NCBI RefSeq assembly: GCF_005503555.1
Contig: NZ_SCNG01000002.1
Coordinates: 682,001 to 746,000, forward strand
Direction: 5' to 3'
DNA: 64,000 bases
DNA from: Rudaea sp. 3F27F6
GTDB taxonomy: Bacteria > Pseudomonadota > Gammaproteobacteria > Xanthomonadales > Rhodanobacteraceae
Shown: in pieces, positions 42,001 through 50,976 of the stretch
Position numbering within the stretch: position 1 is the first letter of the stretch
Layout of the letters: the number at the start of each line of letters is the position of its first letter
Program-made: the position numbers and the translations under genes
Notes under the pieces: model-generated
Databases searched by the model: none
The model's input: the letters and a program-made list of their open reading frames with translations, nothing else
What the model was told of the DNA's origin: nothing

Positions 42001-43065
42001 ATGAATTCACTAGCACGCCGCCGCAGGGGACTCGATATCTGGCCGGGATTCGTCGATGCGCTGACGAGTCTGATCCTCGTGATGATCTTCGTCTTGCTGC
42101 TGTTCGCGGTCGGCCAGTTCGTGCTGTCGCAGACGCTGGCCGGCAAGAACAAGGCGCTCGCCGATCTCAACGCGCAGATCGCCCAGCTCGCGCAGACGCT
42201 GTCGCTCGCGCAGGACGCAAAGACCAAGCTCGACGCCAAGGTCAACGAACTGTCCGCCTCGCTCGGCCAGTCCAACAGCGCGCTCGACACGGCGCATGCC
42301 GAAGCGGCCAAGCTCGCGGCCGACATCGCCGCGCTCAACGAGCTGAAGACCCAGCTCGAACAGCAGGTCGCGCAGATGGCCGCGCAGCTCGACCAATCGA
42401 AGAAGGACCTCGTCTCCGCGACCGATCTCAACGCCAAGTCCGCCGCCCAGGTCGAGCTGCTCAACCGCCAGCTCGCCGCCGTGCAGGAACAGCTCAAGCA
42501 GATCACCGCCGCGCTCGAAATCGCGAACAAGAACGTCAAGGACAAGGACGTGAAGATCGCCGAGCTCGGCAAGGAGCTCAATCTCGCGCTCGCGAACAAG
42601 GTCAACCAGCTCGAAAAGTACCGCTCGGAATTCTTCGGCAAGCTACGCGAGGCGCTCGGCAACCGCGCCGACATCCAGGTCGTCGGCGACCGCTTCGTCG
42701 TGCCGACCGACATTCTGTTCGCGACCGGCTCGGCCGAACTCTCGCCCGACGCGCAGTCCTCGATGGGCAAACTCGCCAAGACGCTCAACGAAGTCGCCGC
42801 GGAGATTCCGTCCAATCTCGATTGGGTGCTGCGCATCGACGGCCACACCGACAAGCGCTCGATCCACACCGACCAGTTCCCGTCGAACTGGGAACTGTCG
42901 ACTGCGCGCGCGACCGCGATCGTCAAGCAGCTCGTCGTCCAGGGCATCCAGCCGCGCCATTTGTCGGCGAACGGCTTCGGCCAGTTCCAGCCGCTCGATC
43001 CGAAGGACACCGAGGCCGCCTACGCGAAGAATCGGCGCATCGAGATTCAGTTGACGAATCGTTGA
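42001..43065 (+). CDS. MotB/OmpA-like peptidoglycan-binding protein with long coiled coil
   Basis: A 354-residue partner of the MotA-like protein. One N-terminal membrane helix (WPGFVDALTSLILVMIFVLLL, about 14-34) begins with Asp19, placed like the proton-carrying Asp32 of MotB. Residues about 50-205 are one continuous coiled coil, far longer than in flagellar MotB. The C-terminal OmpA/MotB domain (LFATGSAELSPDAQSSMGKLAKTLNEV... DGHTDKR... LSTARATAIVKQLV... NRRIEIQL) binds peptidoglycan. Together the pair should form a stator-like motor that converts proton flow into force or signal across the periplasm. Similar pairs are seen in other xanthomonads, but their role is unknown to me. Confidence 0.9.
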   Translation: MNSLARRRRGLDIWPGFVDALTSLILVMIFVLLLFAVGQFVLSQTLAGKNKALADLNAQIAQLAQTLSLAQDAKTKLDAKVNELSASLGQSNSALDTAHAEAAKLAADIAALNELKTQLEQQVAQMAAQLDQSKKDLVSATDLNAKSAAQVELLNRQLAAVQEQLKQITAALEIANKNVKDKDVKIAELGKELNLALANKVNQLEKYRSEFFGKLREALGNRADIQVVGDRFVVPTDILFATGSAELSPDAQSSMGKLAKTLNEVAAEIPSNLDWVLRIDGHTDKRSIHTDQFPSNWELSTARATAIVKQLVVQGIQPRHLSANGFGQFQPLDPKDTEAAYAKNRRIEIQLTNR

Positions 43066-43096
43066 TGCGCGCAAAGCGGTAAAGAAGAAGCCACCG

Positions 43097-43187
43097 TCAT
43101 TCCGGCGAAAGCCGGAATCCAGTGCCTTTGTCCTTGTAGATACAAGCAACTGCAGAGACGCTGGATTCCGGCTTTCGCCGGAATGAC
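43097..43187. repeat. paired REP-like palindromes (GTCATTCCGGC)
   Basis: Two copies of the 27-base REP-like palindrome in opposite orientation (43097-43123 and 43161-43187) with a 37-base spacer, between the convergent MotB-like and Lrp genes. Each copy is internally palindromic (CCGGCGAAAGCCGG), and the pair can fold as one long hairpin. Confidence 0.8.
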
Positions 43188-43214
43188 GAGCTAATGAAGA
43201 CGATCGCTTACCCC

Positions 43215-43688
43215 CTAAACCGGCAACTCCGTCGTCTTCTTCACCGTGCGCAATGCCAAAGTCGACTGCACGCGCACGACGCCGGGCAACTGGGTCAGTA
43301 TCTCGGTGTGAATGCGCTCGAAATCGGCCGAGTCCGCATAGGCCACGCGCACCATATAGTCCGCCGCGCCGGCGAGCAGGCAGCATTCGGTGACTTCGGC
43401 GTGATCCTTAATCGCGGCCTCGAATGCGTCGAGCGCCGTGCGCCCTTGCTGGTCGAGCGTCACCAGTACGAACGCGGTGCCCGGCAGGCCCGCGGCCTTT
43501 TCGTCCATCAGCATCACGTAGCGCGCGATGAGTCCGCGCTCTTCGAGCAGCTTGACCCGGCGCAGGCAGGCCGAAGGCGACAGATTGACCTGGGCGGCGA
43601 GGTCCAGATTGGTCAGGCGCCCGTCCTGCTGCAGCAGGCGCAGAATCGCCCGATCGCGTTCATCGAGGAGCAAATCCGGCATCGACAT
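43215..43688 (-). CDS. Lrp/AsnC family transcriptional regulator
   Basis: A 157-residue regulator: an N-terminal winged helix-turn-helix (LDERDRAILRLLQQDGRLTNLDLAAQVNLSPSACLRRVKLLEERGLI, about 8-54) and a C-terminal RAM ligand-binding domain (about 75-150, ALDAFEAAIKDHAEVTECCLLAGAADYMVRV). It is divergent from alanine dehydrogenase; Lrp/AsnC proteins beside ald genes commonly activate or repress them in response to alanine or leucine. The AT-rich intergenic stretch includes GCGAAATATTCTAC, similar to Lrp-type sites. Confidence 0.92.
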   Translation of the reverse strand: MSMPDLLLDERDRAILRLLQQDGRLTNLDLAAQVNLSPSACLRRVKLLEERGLIARYVMLMDEKAAGLPGTAFVLVTLDQQGRTALDAFEAAIKDHAEVTECCLLAGAADYMVRVAYADSADFERIHTEILTQLPGVVRVQSTLALRTVKKTTELPV

Positions 43689-43858
43689 AAAATTTCGCCA
43701 AAAAGGAGAAAAGCCGCGAAATATTCTACAGCCAAGCCCGAAAGCACGAAGAATCGGCGATCAATTGCTTGATGCCTCAATCATACTGCCGCACCGGCCG
43801 CGCCGTCGCCGACGCGCGCGCTCAAAGACCAACAAGCCAACTCGAGGGAGCTTCAGTC

Positions 43859-44977
<1,119 letters not shown>

Positions 44978-45001
44978 GACGCTCTGCGAAATCGCAGAAA
45001 C

Positions 45002-45037
45002 AAAAAAAAAAGGGGGCCATCGGCCCCCTTTTCTTTG
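45002..45037. terminator. bidirectional rho-independent terminator between ald and the TonB receptor
   Basis: Stem AAGGGGGCC/GGCCCCCTT with an ATC loop (45010-45030), flanked by an A-run before and TTCTTTG after. It can end both convergent genes. Confidence 0.9.
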
Positions 45038-45051
45038 TCCCAAACGTCGCC

Positions 45052-47346
45052 TCACCAGAGGCCGAGCGACACCGACGCGTACCAGTTACGTCCCGGCAGA
45101 ACCAGATAGTAGATATTGCCGTTCTTGATCGAGTCGGCGACCTGGTTGTGCGCGTTGAACAGGTTCTCCACCTGCAGGCGGAACTTGTAGCTCTTGATGA
45201 ACGAGCCGTCGATATTGCGCCCGTAGCCGAGGCTCAGCGCGGTCTGCCAGAAACCGTCGGACTTGCCGACCGAAGTCACCGTGGTCGCGTCGTCCGGACT
45301 GAAGCCGCTGTTGTAGACCTTCTGCCCGCCGATGTACTTGCTCGTGAGCGAGCCGAACAGGCCGTCGCCCTCGTAGCTGAGGCCGAGCGCCATCGTGCCG
45401 TCCGGCACGTTCGGGATATCGAGGCTCGACAGCCTGAACGCCGCGTCGATCGTCGAGAAGTTCGCGAACGCACTGACGCCGTTGCCGAAATAGTAAGTCG
45501 CCGTGCCTTCGACGCCGTACAGGCGCGCGCCGCGTGCGAGCGCGAAGATCGGGTCCTTGGTGACCGGATCGACCGACGACAGCGGGAAGTTCTTGTAGTC
45601 GATATAGAACACGTCCGCGTCCATGCTGAAGCGGTCGGTCTTGTACACCGTGCCGAACTGGTAGTTCATCGTCTGCTGCGGCGCGGCGCGGTTCTTCGAC
45701 GGATCGGGCACATAGAACTGGTTGAGGTTCGGCGCGAGGAAGCCCTGCGCGGCCTGGCCGTATACGCTCCATTCCGGCGTCAGCAGATAGTTCGCCGCGA
45801 GATAACCGAGCGTCTTGCGCCAGGTCTGGTCGTAGTACAGCGGCGTCTTCGTCGTCTGGTTGATCGGCGCCTCGATGTCGCGCGTGAACTGCAGGCTCTT
45901 CACGCCCGGCGTGACGGTGAGTGCGTCGGTCGCCTTCCACTCGTACTCGGCGTAGAGCTGCGCCGTGCGCAGCCAGTCGCGCATGGTGTACTTGTACGCG
46001 CTCGAATCGGGCTTGCCGGGCTTCACGTCGTGGATGCCGCCGAGCGTGTAGTCGAGCAGGACCTGGTTGCGGTCGTTCTTCTGCATCTCGTACCAGCCGC
46101 CGACGCGCAGCGTGCCGTAGGCCGTCGCGTAGGACAGGGTCAGCACGTCGCCCCAGGCGCGGTACTTGTTGACCTTGTAGGCGCCGCCCATGTTCGTCTT
46201 CGACGCGTTGGTGCCGATCGTCGGCGACTCGTGGCTGTCGTTGTTGTAGTAGTACGTGTAGGTCTTGTTGTCGACCGTCCAGTCCGGCGTCAGCGCGCTC
46301 TTGATGCCGATGTATTCCAGGTCGGTCTGCTTGGTCTGGAAGTTGTAGCAGGTGCAGTCGGTCGTGGTCGGATCGTGGTTGAGGCCGAAGTTGCGCCCGA
46401 GCGTGTTGATCTGCGCCTGGGTCAGCGTGGTCTTGTCCGGGTTGTTGAACTTGATGTCGTTGTAGTTGCTCAGCACGGTGATTTCGGTGTCCGTGCCGAT
46501 CGGCTGCACGTACTTGATGTACGCCGTCTTGCGGTGCACGCCCGAGTCGGTGCGGAAGGTGTCGCTGTCGTAGTACTGCGCACTCGCGATCAGCCTGCCG
46601 CCGCCGACCTGCTCCATGCGCCCGGTGTTCAATTCGAGATGGCTCAGCGTGGTCGAGTAGCTGCCGAAGGTCTGCGTCGGAATGATTTCGAACTGATCGA
46701 GCGGGTCCTTCGAGCGAAGCGCGATCGTGCCGCCGAAGGTCGCCTCGCCGATCGTGCTCGCGCCGCCCGGGCCGCGATCGACCGAGACCTGGCCGATCAT
46801 TTTCGCCGGAAAATAACTCGACGTGTGATGCGAAAAGTCGTTCGTGTCGCCGAACGGAATGCCGTCGTAAGTGACGTTGTACTGGTTGTCGTTGAAGCCG
46901 CGCATCGTCACCTGCTTGGCTTCGCCGAGGCCGGGGCCGGCTGGGCTGATCGAGCTCACCGACGGCGCCATCGCCGCGATCGCCGCATAGTCCGCGGTCG
47001 GCGGCTCGTGGTTGGCGATCCAGTCGAGGCCGATCACCGAAGTCGGCTGAGTCACTTCGAGTTCGCTCTGCACCGGCGCCATCGTGATTGCCGAACGCGC
47101 GGAGCTGGCATTGACTTCAACTTCCTGCAACTGCATGGCCGCCGGCTTGTTCGCCGCATCGGCCGACGCGGGTGAATTGGCCGGCGCAGCCGGATCGACG
47201 TTGGTATCGGCGGCGAAAACGGCGGGCGCAACGCCCGCAAGCATCATGGCGAGAGCCAGCGGCCGCAGCCGCGAGGCCCCGGCGAGGCGCGAAGACAGGC
47301 AGGGCGCGGCCTGCGGCGAGAACGGCACGCAACGGAACTGGGTCAT
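45052..47346 (-). CDS. TonB-dependent receptor
   Basis: A 764-residue outer membrane receptor. The signal peptide is long, LRPLALAMMLAGVAPAVFA following a charged leader; no STN domain is present. The plug has TQPTSVIGLDWIANHEPPTADYAAIAAMAPSV... VTMRGFNDNQYNVTYDGIPFGDTNDFSHHTSSYFP and VDRGPGGASTIGEATFGGTI. The barrel ends WYASVSLGLW, with a C-terminal Trp. A Cys pair lies in an exposed loop (TDCTCYNF). A GTG 14 codons upstream is an alternative start. The architecture suggests import of an unknown ligand; siderophore and other organic ligands are possible. It is divergent from the acid phosphatase gene. Confidence 0.9.
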   Translation of the reverse strand: MTQFRCVPFSPQAAPCLSSRLAGASRLRPLALAMMLAGVAPAVFAADTNVDPAAPANSPASADAANKPAAMQLQEVEVNASSARSAITMAPVQSELEVTQPTSVIGLDWIANHEPPTADYAAIAAMAPSVSSISPAGPGLGEAKQVTMRGFNDNQYNVTYDGIPFGDTNDFSHHTSSYFPAKMIGQVSVDRGPGGASTIGEATFGGTIALRSKDPLDQFEIIPTQTFGSYSTTLSHLELNTGRMEQVGGGRLIASAQYYDSDTFRTDSGVHRKTAYIKYVQPIGTDTEITVLSNYNDIKFNNPDKTTLTQAQINTLGRNFGLNHDPTTTDCTCYNFQTKQTDLEYIGIKSALTPDWTVDNKTYTYYYNNDSHESPTIGTNASKTNMGGAYKVNKYRAWGDVLTLSYATAYGTLRVGGWYEMQKNDRNQVLLDYTLGGIHDVKPGKPDSSAYKYTMRDWLRTAQLYAEYEWKATDALTVTPGVKSLQFTRDIEAPINQTTKTPLYYDQTWRKTLGYLAANYLLTPEWSVYGQAAQGFLAPNLNQFYVPDPSKNRAAPQQTMNYQFGTVYKTDRFSMDADVFYIDYKNFPLSSVDPVTKDPIFALARGARLYGVEGTATYYFGNGVSAFANFSTIDAAFRLSSLDIPNVPDGTMALGLSYEGDGLFGSLTSKYIGGQKVYNSGFSPDDATTVTSVGKSDGFWQTALSLGYGRNIDGSFIKSYKFRLQVENLFNAHNQVADSIKNGNIYYLVLPGRNWYASVSLGLW

Positions 47347-47546
47347 GGTCTGTGAGTTCTTGTAAGGAGGGGCAAAAACACCGTGCACCTTACGGTCAAC
47401 ACATGTCCGAATTGCTGCAGATTCCTTACCGTCGCTCGAACCCGATCCGATTCACGGCGGACTGCAACGAAACCGTCATTTCCCCTCGGCACAGTGCCCG
47501 CGCGCACCGCGCCCCTCGGTGCGCATCAACCCCGGAGATAATAAGA

Positions 47547-48260
47547 ATGCGTACTTTCAAAGCGTGTCTCGCTGCGTTGACCCTGCTCGCCGCTTGCACA
47601 GCCGGTGCAGCCGAAGTAAAGCCTTACCTCGATGCGAGCGCGGTCGACCTGTTGCACATCCTGCCGCCGCCGCCCGCGGACGACTCGGCGCAGACGCTCA
47701 AAGAACTCGGCGAAATCCTCACTATCCAGGTCGCGCGCACGCCGGCCATGGCCGATCGCGCACGCGCCGACAGCGAGGAGAGCATCTGGCGCTTCGCCGA
47801 CGTGCTCGGAGAAAAATTCAACGCGGCCAGCCTGCCCAAACTCGCCGCCCTGTCCGAACGCCTGATCAAGACCGAAGACGTCGTCGTCAAGCCGGCGAAG
47901 AAAGGCTTCAACCGCCCGCGCCCCTACGTGCTCAACAAACTCGTCGAACCGCTGCGCGCCGGCACGAGCAGCACGCCGTCCGGCGCGTGGCCGTCGGGCC
48001 ACACTACGCTCGGCACCCTGATGGGCATCGTTCTCGCGAACATGCTGCCGGAAAAGAAAGCCGAACTGATGCACCGCGCCTGGGAATACGGCGACAACCG
48101 CGTTATCGCCGGCGTGCACTACCGCTCCGACGTCGAAATGGGCCGCATCGCCGGCTCGGTCATCGCCGCATCGCTGACGACGCGGCCCGAGTACAAGTCG
48201 GAATTCACCGCGGCGCAGAAAGAACTGCGTGCAGTGCTCGGTTTGCCCGCGGCGCCCTGA
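47547..48260 (+). CDS. class A nonspecific acid phosphatase (PAP2 family)
   Basis: A 237-residue periplasmic phosphatase hydrolysing phosphomonoesters. GGAG lies 11 bases before the ATG at 47547. The signal peptide includes LTLLAACTAGAA, possibly a lipobox (LLAAC). The PAP2/PhoN catalytic motifs are all visible: KKGFNRPRPY (K-x6-RP), PSGHTT (about 146-151) and GDNRVIAGVHYRSDVEMG (R-x5-H-x3-D). A hairpin (48296-48315) follows the stop. It is divergent from the TonB receptor. Confidence 0.92.
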   Translation: MRTFKACLAALTLLAACTAGAAEVKPYLDASAVDLLHILPPPPADDSAQTLKELGEILTIQVARTPAMADRARADSEESIWRFADVLGEKFNAASLPKLAALSERLIKTEDVVVKPAKKGFNRPRPYVLNKLVEPLRAGTSSTPSGAWPSGHTTLGTLMGIVLANMLPEKKAELMHRAWEYGDNRVIAGVHYRSDVEMGRIAGSVIAASLTTRPEYKSEFTAAQKELRAVLGLPAAP

Positions 48261-48295
48261 CCGCGGCCGACCGAGTCTGCAAGAACAGAAAAGCC

Positions 48296-48315
48296 GGGCG
48301 CGATAAATCGCGCCC
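48296..48315. terminator. hairpin after the acid phosphatase gene
   Basis: Perfect stem GGGCGCGA/TCGCGCCC with a TAAA loop. It lacks a T-run, so termination strength is doubtful, and its sequence resembles the sodB terminator hairpin, suggesting a dispersed motif. Confidence 0.5.
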
Positions 48316-48381
48316 CTACACGCTTCTCTTTTGATCCAGCTTTTTGCTCTGGCTTCTGCCCCAGCTTCTGCTCCAGCTTTT

Positions 48382-48650
48382 GCGCGCACGATGCGCGCCG
48401 CTCTGGCTTCTCCGGGTCCCTATTACATTGCGGCGGCAGCGGACGAAAAGGCCCGCAGGGTGCGCGCGAGGATCGCGCGCATTCCGCTATTGCGCACGGA
48501 TGTGCAATTAGCGGAACCCGGCCGCTGACGCGGACCCTTCGGGCAGAAGCCCAAAGGGCGCAATGTTCTGGGGCGGCGTTTCTTTGGTTACTTTCTTGTC
48601 GCTGCTGACAAGAAAGTGACCCGCTCGTCCGCAGGACGAGTGGAAGCCTT
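48382..48650 (+). repeat. hairpin-chain dispersed repeat, copy 2
   Basis: The same order of six stems as at 11618-11889. Differences that keep pairing include 48586-48621, a 15-bp stem ending TTGTC/GACAA where copy 1 has TCTGC/GCAGA, and 48535-48558, CCCTTCGGGC/GCCCAAAGGG where copy 1 has CCCTATGGGC/GCCCATAGGG. The gap 48261-48673 between the phosphatase and the methyltransferase contains nothing else except a hairpin and a Ctgcttc-rich lead-in (48335-48381). Confidence 0.8.
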
Positions 48651-48673
48651 GCACTGCTCCCGCAAGTAGAAAT

Positions 48674-49426
48674 TCAAACCTTGCCCGCAAGCAGATGAAA
48701 CTGCCAAACAACCTCACGCATCCGCGCGGAATCACCCCACGCCGCGCGCAGATCGGCCTCGACGATCGCCACCGGATCCGCGCCATTCGCCTTGATGTAA
48801 CGCTGCGTCGCCGACCACGAACGCAGATACGCCAGCAGTTGATCGAGATTCCAGCGCATCACCATCGGAAATTCCGGCGCGGCGATTTTTTCGAACGGAA
48901 ACGGGATCGTGCGATAGCCCGCATCGACATAGGCGCGCTCGGCAGGCCAATACGGGCCGGTCAACGCATCGCCATAGAGATGATCGATCACCTTGTCCAC
49001 CGCCGCATCGACGCGGCATGCGGCGTAGCTCCAGGCGGCGATCACGCCGCCCGGCTTGAGCACACGCCGCACCTCCGCGTAAAACGCCGCATGATCGAAC
49101 CAGTGCAGAGCTTGGGCAATGGTCACAAGGCTCGCGCTCGCGTCGGCGAGCGACGAGCGTTCGCCGGGCTCGACGCGGTACTCGACGTTCGCACGCTGTT
49201 CGGCGTCGGCGATCTGGTTCGCGCTCGGATCGGTCGCGACGACGCGGTCAAAACGCTGCGCGAGCGCGACGCTGGCCTGGCCGTTGCCGCAGCCGCAGTC
49301 CCAAGCGAGCGCGCGGTCGGGCGCCAGCGCGGCAAGCCAGTCGAACAGCGCGTCGGGATAGGTCGGCCGCGCCTCGCGGTAGAGATCGGCATGGCCGGAA
49401 AAATGGTCTTTGAACGCAGTGCTCAT
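48674..49426 (-). CDS. class I SAM-dependent methyltransferase
   Basis: A 250-residue cytosolic methyltransferase. Motif I is LAWDCGCGNGQASVALAQ (about 39-56), the acidic residue follows in VVATDPS, and LVTIAQALHWFDHAAFYAEVRRVLKPGGVIAAW is the Methyltransf_11-like post-motif block. It opens FSGHADLYREARPTYPDALFDWL, as in a group related to yeast TMT1-like enzymes and bacterial Smt-type proteins. The substrate is unknown. Its ATG overlaps the rluE-like stop by four bases, implying coupled translation. Confidence 0.9.
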   Translation of the reverse strand: MSTAFKDHFSGHADLYREARPTYPDALFDWLAALAPDRALAWDCGCGNGQASVALAQRFDRVVATDPSANQIADAEQRANVEYRVEPGERSSLADASASLVTIAQALHWFDHAAFYAEVRRVLKPGGVIAAWSYAACRVDAAVDKVIDHLYGDALTGPYWPAERAYVDAGYRTIPFPFEKIAAPEFPMVMRWNLDQLLAYLRSWSATQRYIKANGADPVAIVEADLRAAWGDSARMREVVWQFHLLAGKV

Positions 49427-50037
49427 TTTGACGCTCGCCCTTTTCTTTTCGCCCGTCCCGGATCGCGCGGCTCAGGAAGCGGCCACTCCGGACCGCCCTC
49501 TTCGATATTGCGAATCTGACCCGGCTTCAGGTCGTCCAGAGCTATATGGCCGATGCGCACGCGGATCAAGCGCAGGGTCGGCAGGCCGACCGCCGCGGTC
49601 ATGCGCCGCACCTGGCGGTTGCGGCCTTCGCGGATCGTCAGTTCGACGTAGGCGTCGGGCACCGACTTGCGGAAGCGCACCGGCGGATCGCGCGGCCACA
49701 GCCATTGCGGCGCGCCGTCAAGCAAGGTTGCTTGCGCCGGCAAGGTCGGGCCGTCGTTCAAAAGTACACTTTTGCGCAATTGCGCCAATTGTGCGTCCGT
49801 CGGTTCGCCTTCCACCTGGACGAGATAGGTCTTCTCGACCTTGAAGCGCGGATCGGTCAGGCGCTGGGCGAGGCGGCCGTCGTCGGTCAGCAGCAGACCT
49901 TCCGAATCGTAGTCGAGGCGGCCGGCCGGATAGACGTCAGGCAGCCCGACGAAATCCGCGAGCGTGCGCCTCGGCGGCACGCTACGGTCGGTGAACTGGC
50001 AGAGGACGTTGAACGGTTTATTGAGGGCGACAAGCAT
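49423..50037 (-). CDS. rluE: 23S rRNA pseudouridine synthase, RluE-like
   Basis: A 204-residue pseudouridine synthase of the RsuA/RluB/E/F group. The catalytic block PAGRLDYDSEGLLLLTDDG-like (VYPAGRLDYDSEGLLLTDDG, with Asp in RLD) is near residues 35-54, and IREGRNRQVRRMTAAVGLPTLRLIRVRIGHIAL is the second family signature. It lacks an N-terminal S4 domain, like E. coli RluE (217 residues), which modifies U2457. The lysine/arginine-rich tail fits RNA binding. It is coupled to the methyltransferase gene. Confidence 0.9.
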   Translation of the reverse strand: MLVALNKPFNVLCQFTDRSVPPRRTLADFVGLPDVYPAGRLDYDSEGLLLTDDGRLAQRLTDPRFKVEKTYLVQVEGEPTDAQLAQLRKSVLLNDGPTLPAQATLLDGAPQWLWPRDPPVRFRKSVPDAYVELTIREGRNRQVRRMTAAVGLPTLRLIRVRIGHIALDDLKPGQIRNIEEGGPEWPLPEPRDPGRAKRKGRASK

Positions 50038-50091
50038 GCTCGCGTCTGCCCTTCCCCGCCGGACGCGGGGAAGGGTTTCGTCGTTGTCGTC

Positions 50092-50949
50092 TTAGTTGGC
50101 CGGCTTGACGAACTTCAGCGTCATGCGGTCGGACTCGCCGATCGCCGCGTACTTCTCGCGGTCCACGTCTTTGAGTGCGTAGCTCGGCGGCAACGTCCAC
50201 ACGCCCTTCGGATAGTCCTTGGTGTCCTTCGGGTTGGCGTTGACCTCGCTCTGCGCTTCGAGCTTGAAGCCCGCATCGGTCGCAAGCTTGACCACGGTAT
50301 CGACCGGCAGATAGCCCGAATCCTTGTCCTGCTCGAGCGTCGTGCCGGGCTTGGCGCGGTGATCGACCACGCCGAGCGTGCCGCCGGGCTTGAGCACGGC
50401 ATACATCGCCTTGAACATCGCATCGGCGCTGCCGTCGTCAGTCCAGTTGTGCACGTTGCGGAAGGTCAGCACGACGTCGGCCGATGCGGGCGGGCCGAAC
50501 ACCGGCGCCTTGCCGTCGAACTCGACGACCTTCGCCGCGCCGAGCTGGGCGGGATCCTTGGCGATGCGGTCGGTGTACAGCTTCGAGTACTTGTTCGGCG
50601 AGCCGTCGGCCTTCGTCGACTTGAACACCGCGCCGATGTACTGCCCGCTGTCTTTCAGATACGGAGCGAGGATTTCGCTGTACCAGCCGGTGCTCGGCAC
50701 GAGTTCGATCACGGTCTGGTTCGGCTTGACTCCGAAGAACGCGAGCGTCTCCTTCGGATGGCGGTACTTGTCGCGCGCCTTGTTCGCGTCGGAACGCCAG
50801 CTGCCGGCAAGAATCCTGTCCATCGCCGCCGCCGAGTACTGGCCGAGCGAAGCCGGCGAGACCGGCGCTTTCGGCTGGTCGGCGAACGCGGCGGAATTCG
50901 CGGCCAGGGCCGCGGCGAGCGCCAGCATCAGCGTTGCAGTGTTGCGCAT
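50092..50949 (-). CDS. exported predicted methyltransferase (COG4798-like)
   Basis: A 285-residue protein with a strong signal peptide (1-23, LMLALAAALAANSAAFA) and GGGAG before its start. The body is a Rossmann-like methyltransferase domain: VIELVPSTGWYSEILAPYL in place of motif I (the family pattern is ExxPxxGWYTEILAPYL), VVEFDGKAPV, VLTFRNVHNWTDDG and AVLKPGGTLGVVDHRA. The usual GxGxG is degenerate. An exported protein would not meet cytosolic S-adenosylmethionine easily, so catalytic activity is uncertain. It precedes aceK in the reverse order on the same strand, separated by 27 bases. Confidence 0.85.
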   Translation of the reverse strand: MRNTATLMLALAAALAANSAAFADQPKAPVSPASLGQYSAAAMDRILAGSWRSDANKARDKYRHPKETLAFFGVKPNQTVIELVPSTGWYSEILAPYLKDSGQYIGAVFKSTKADGSPNKYSKLYTDRIAKDPAQLGAAKVVEFDGKAPVFGPPASADVVLTFRNVHNWTDDGSADAMFKAMYAVLKPGGTLGVVDHRAKPGTTLEQDKDSGYLPVDTVVKLATDAGFKLEAQSEVNANPKDTKDYPKGVWTLPPSYALKDVDREKYAAIGESDRMTLKFVKPAN

Positions 50950-50976
50950 AAACGTACTCCCTCTCTGGATGGTGGT

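Noticed and set aside
40824-43065. The MotA/MotB-like pair as a complete Zorya defence system
   Set aside because: The following genes are Lrp and ald; no ZorC, ZorD or ZorE-type gene is present.
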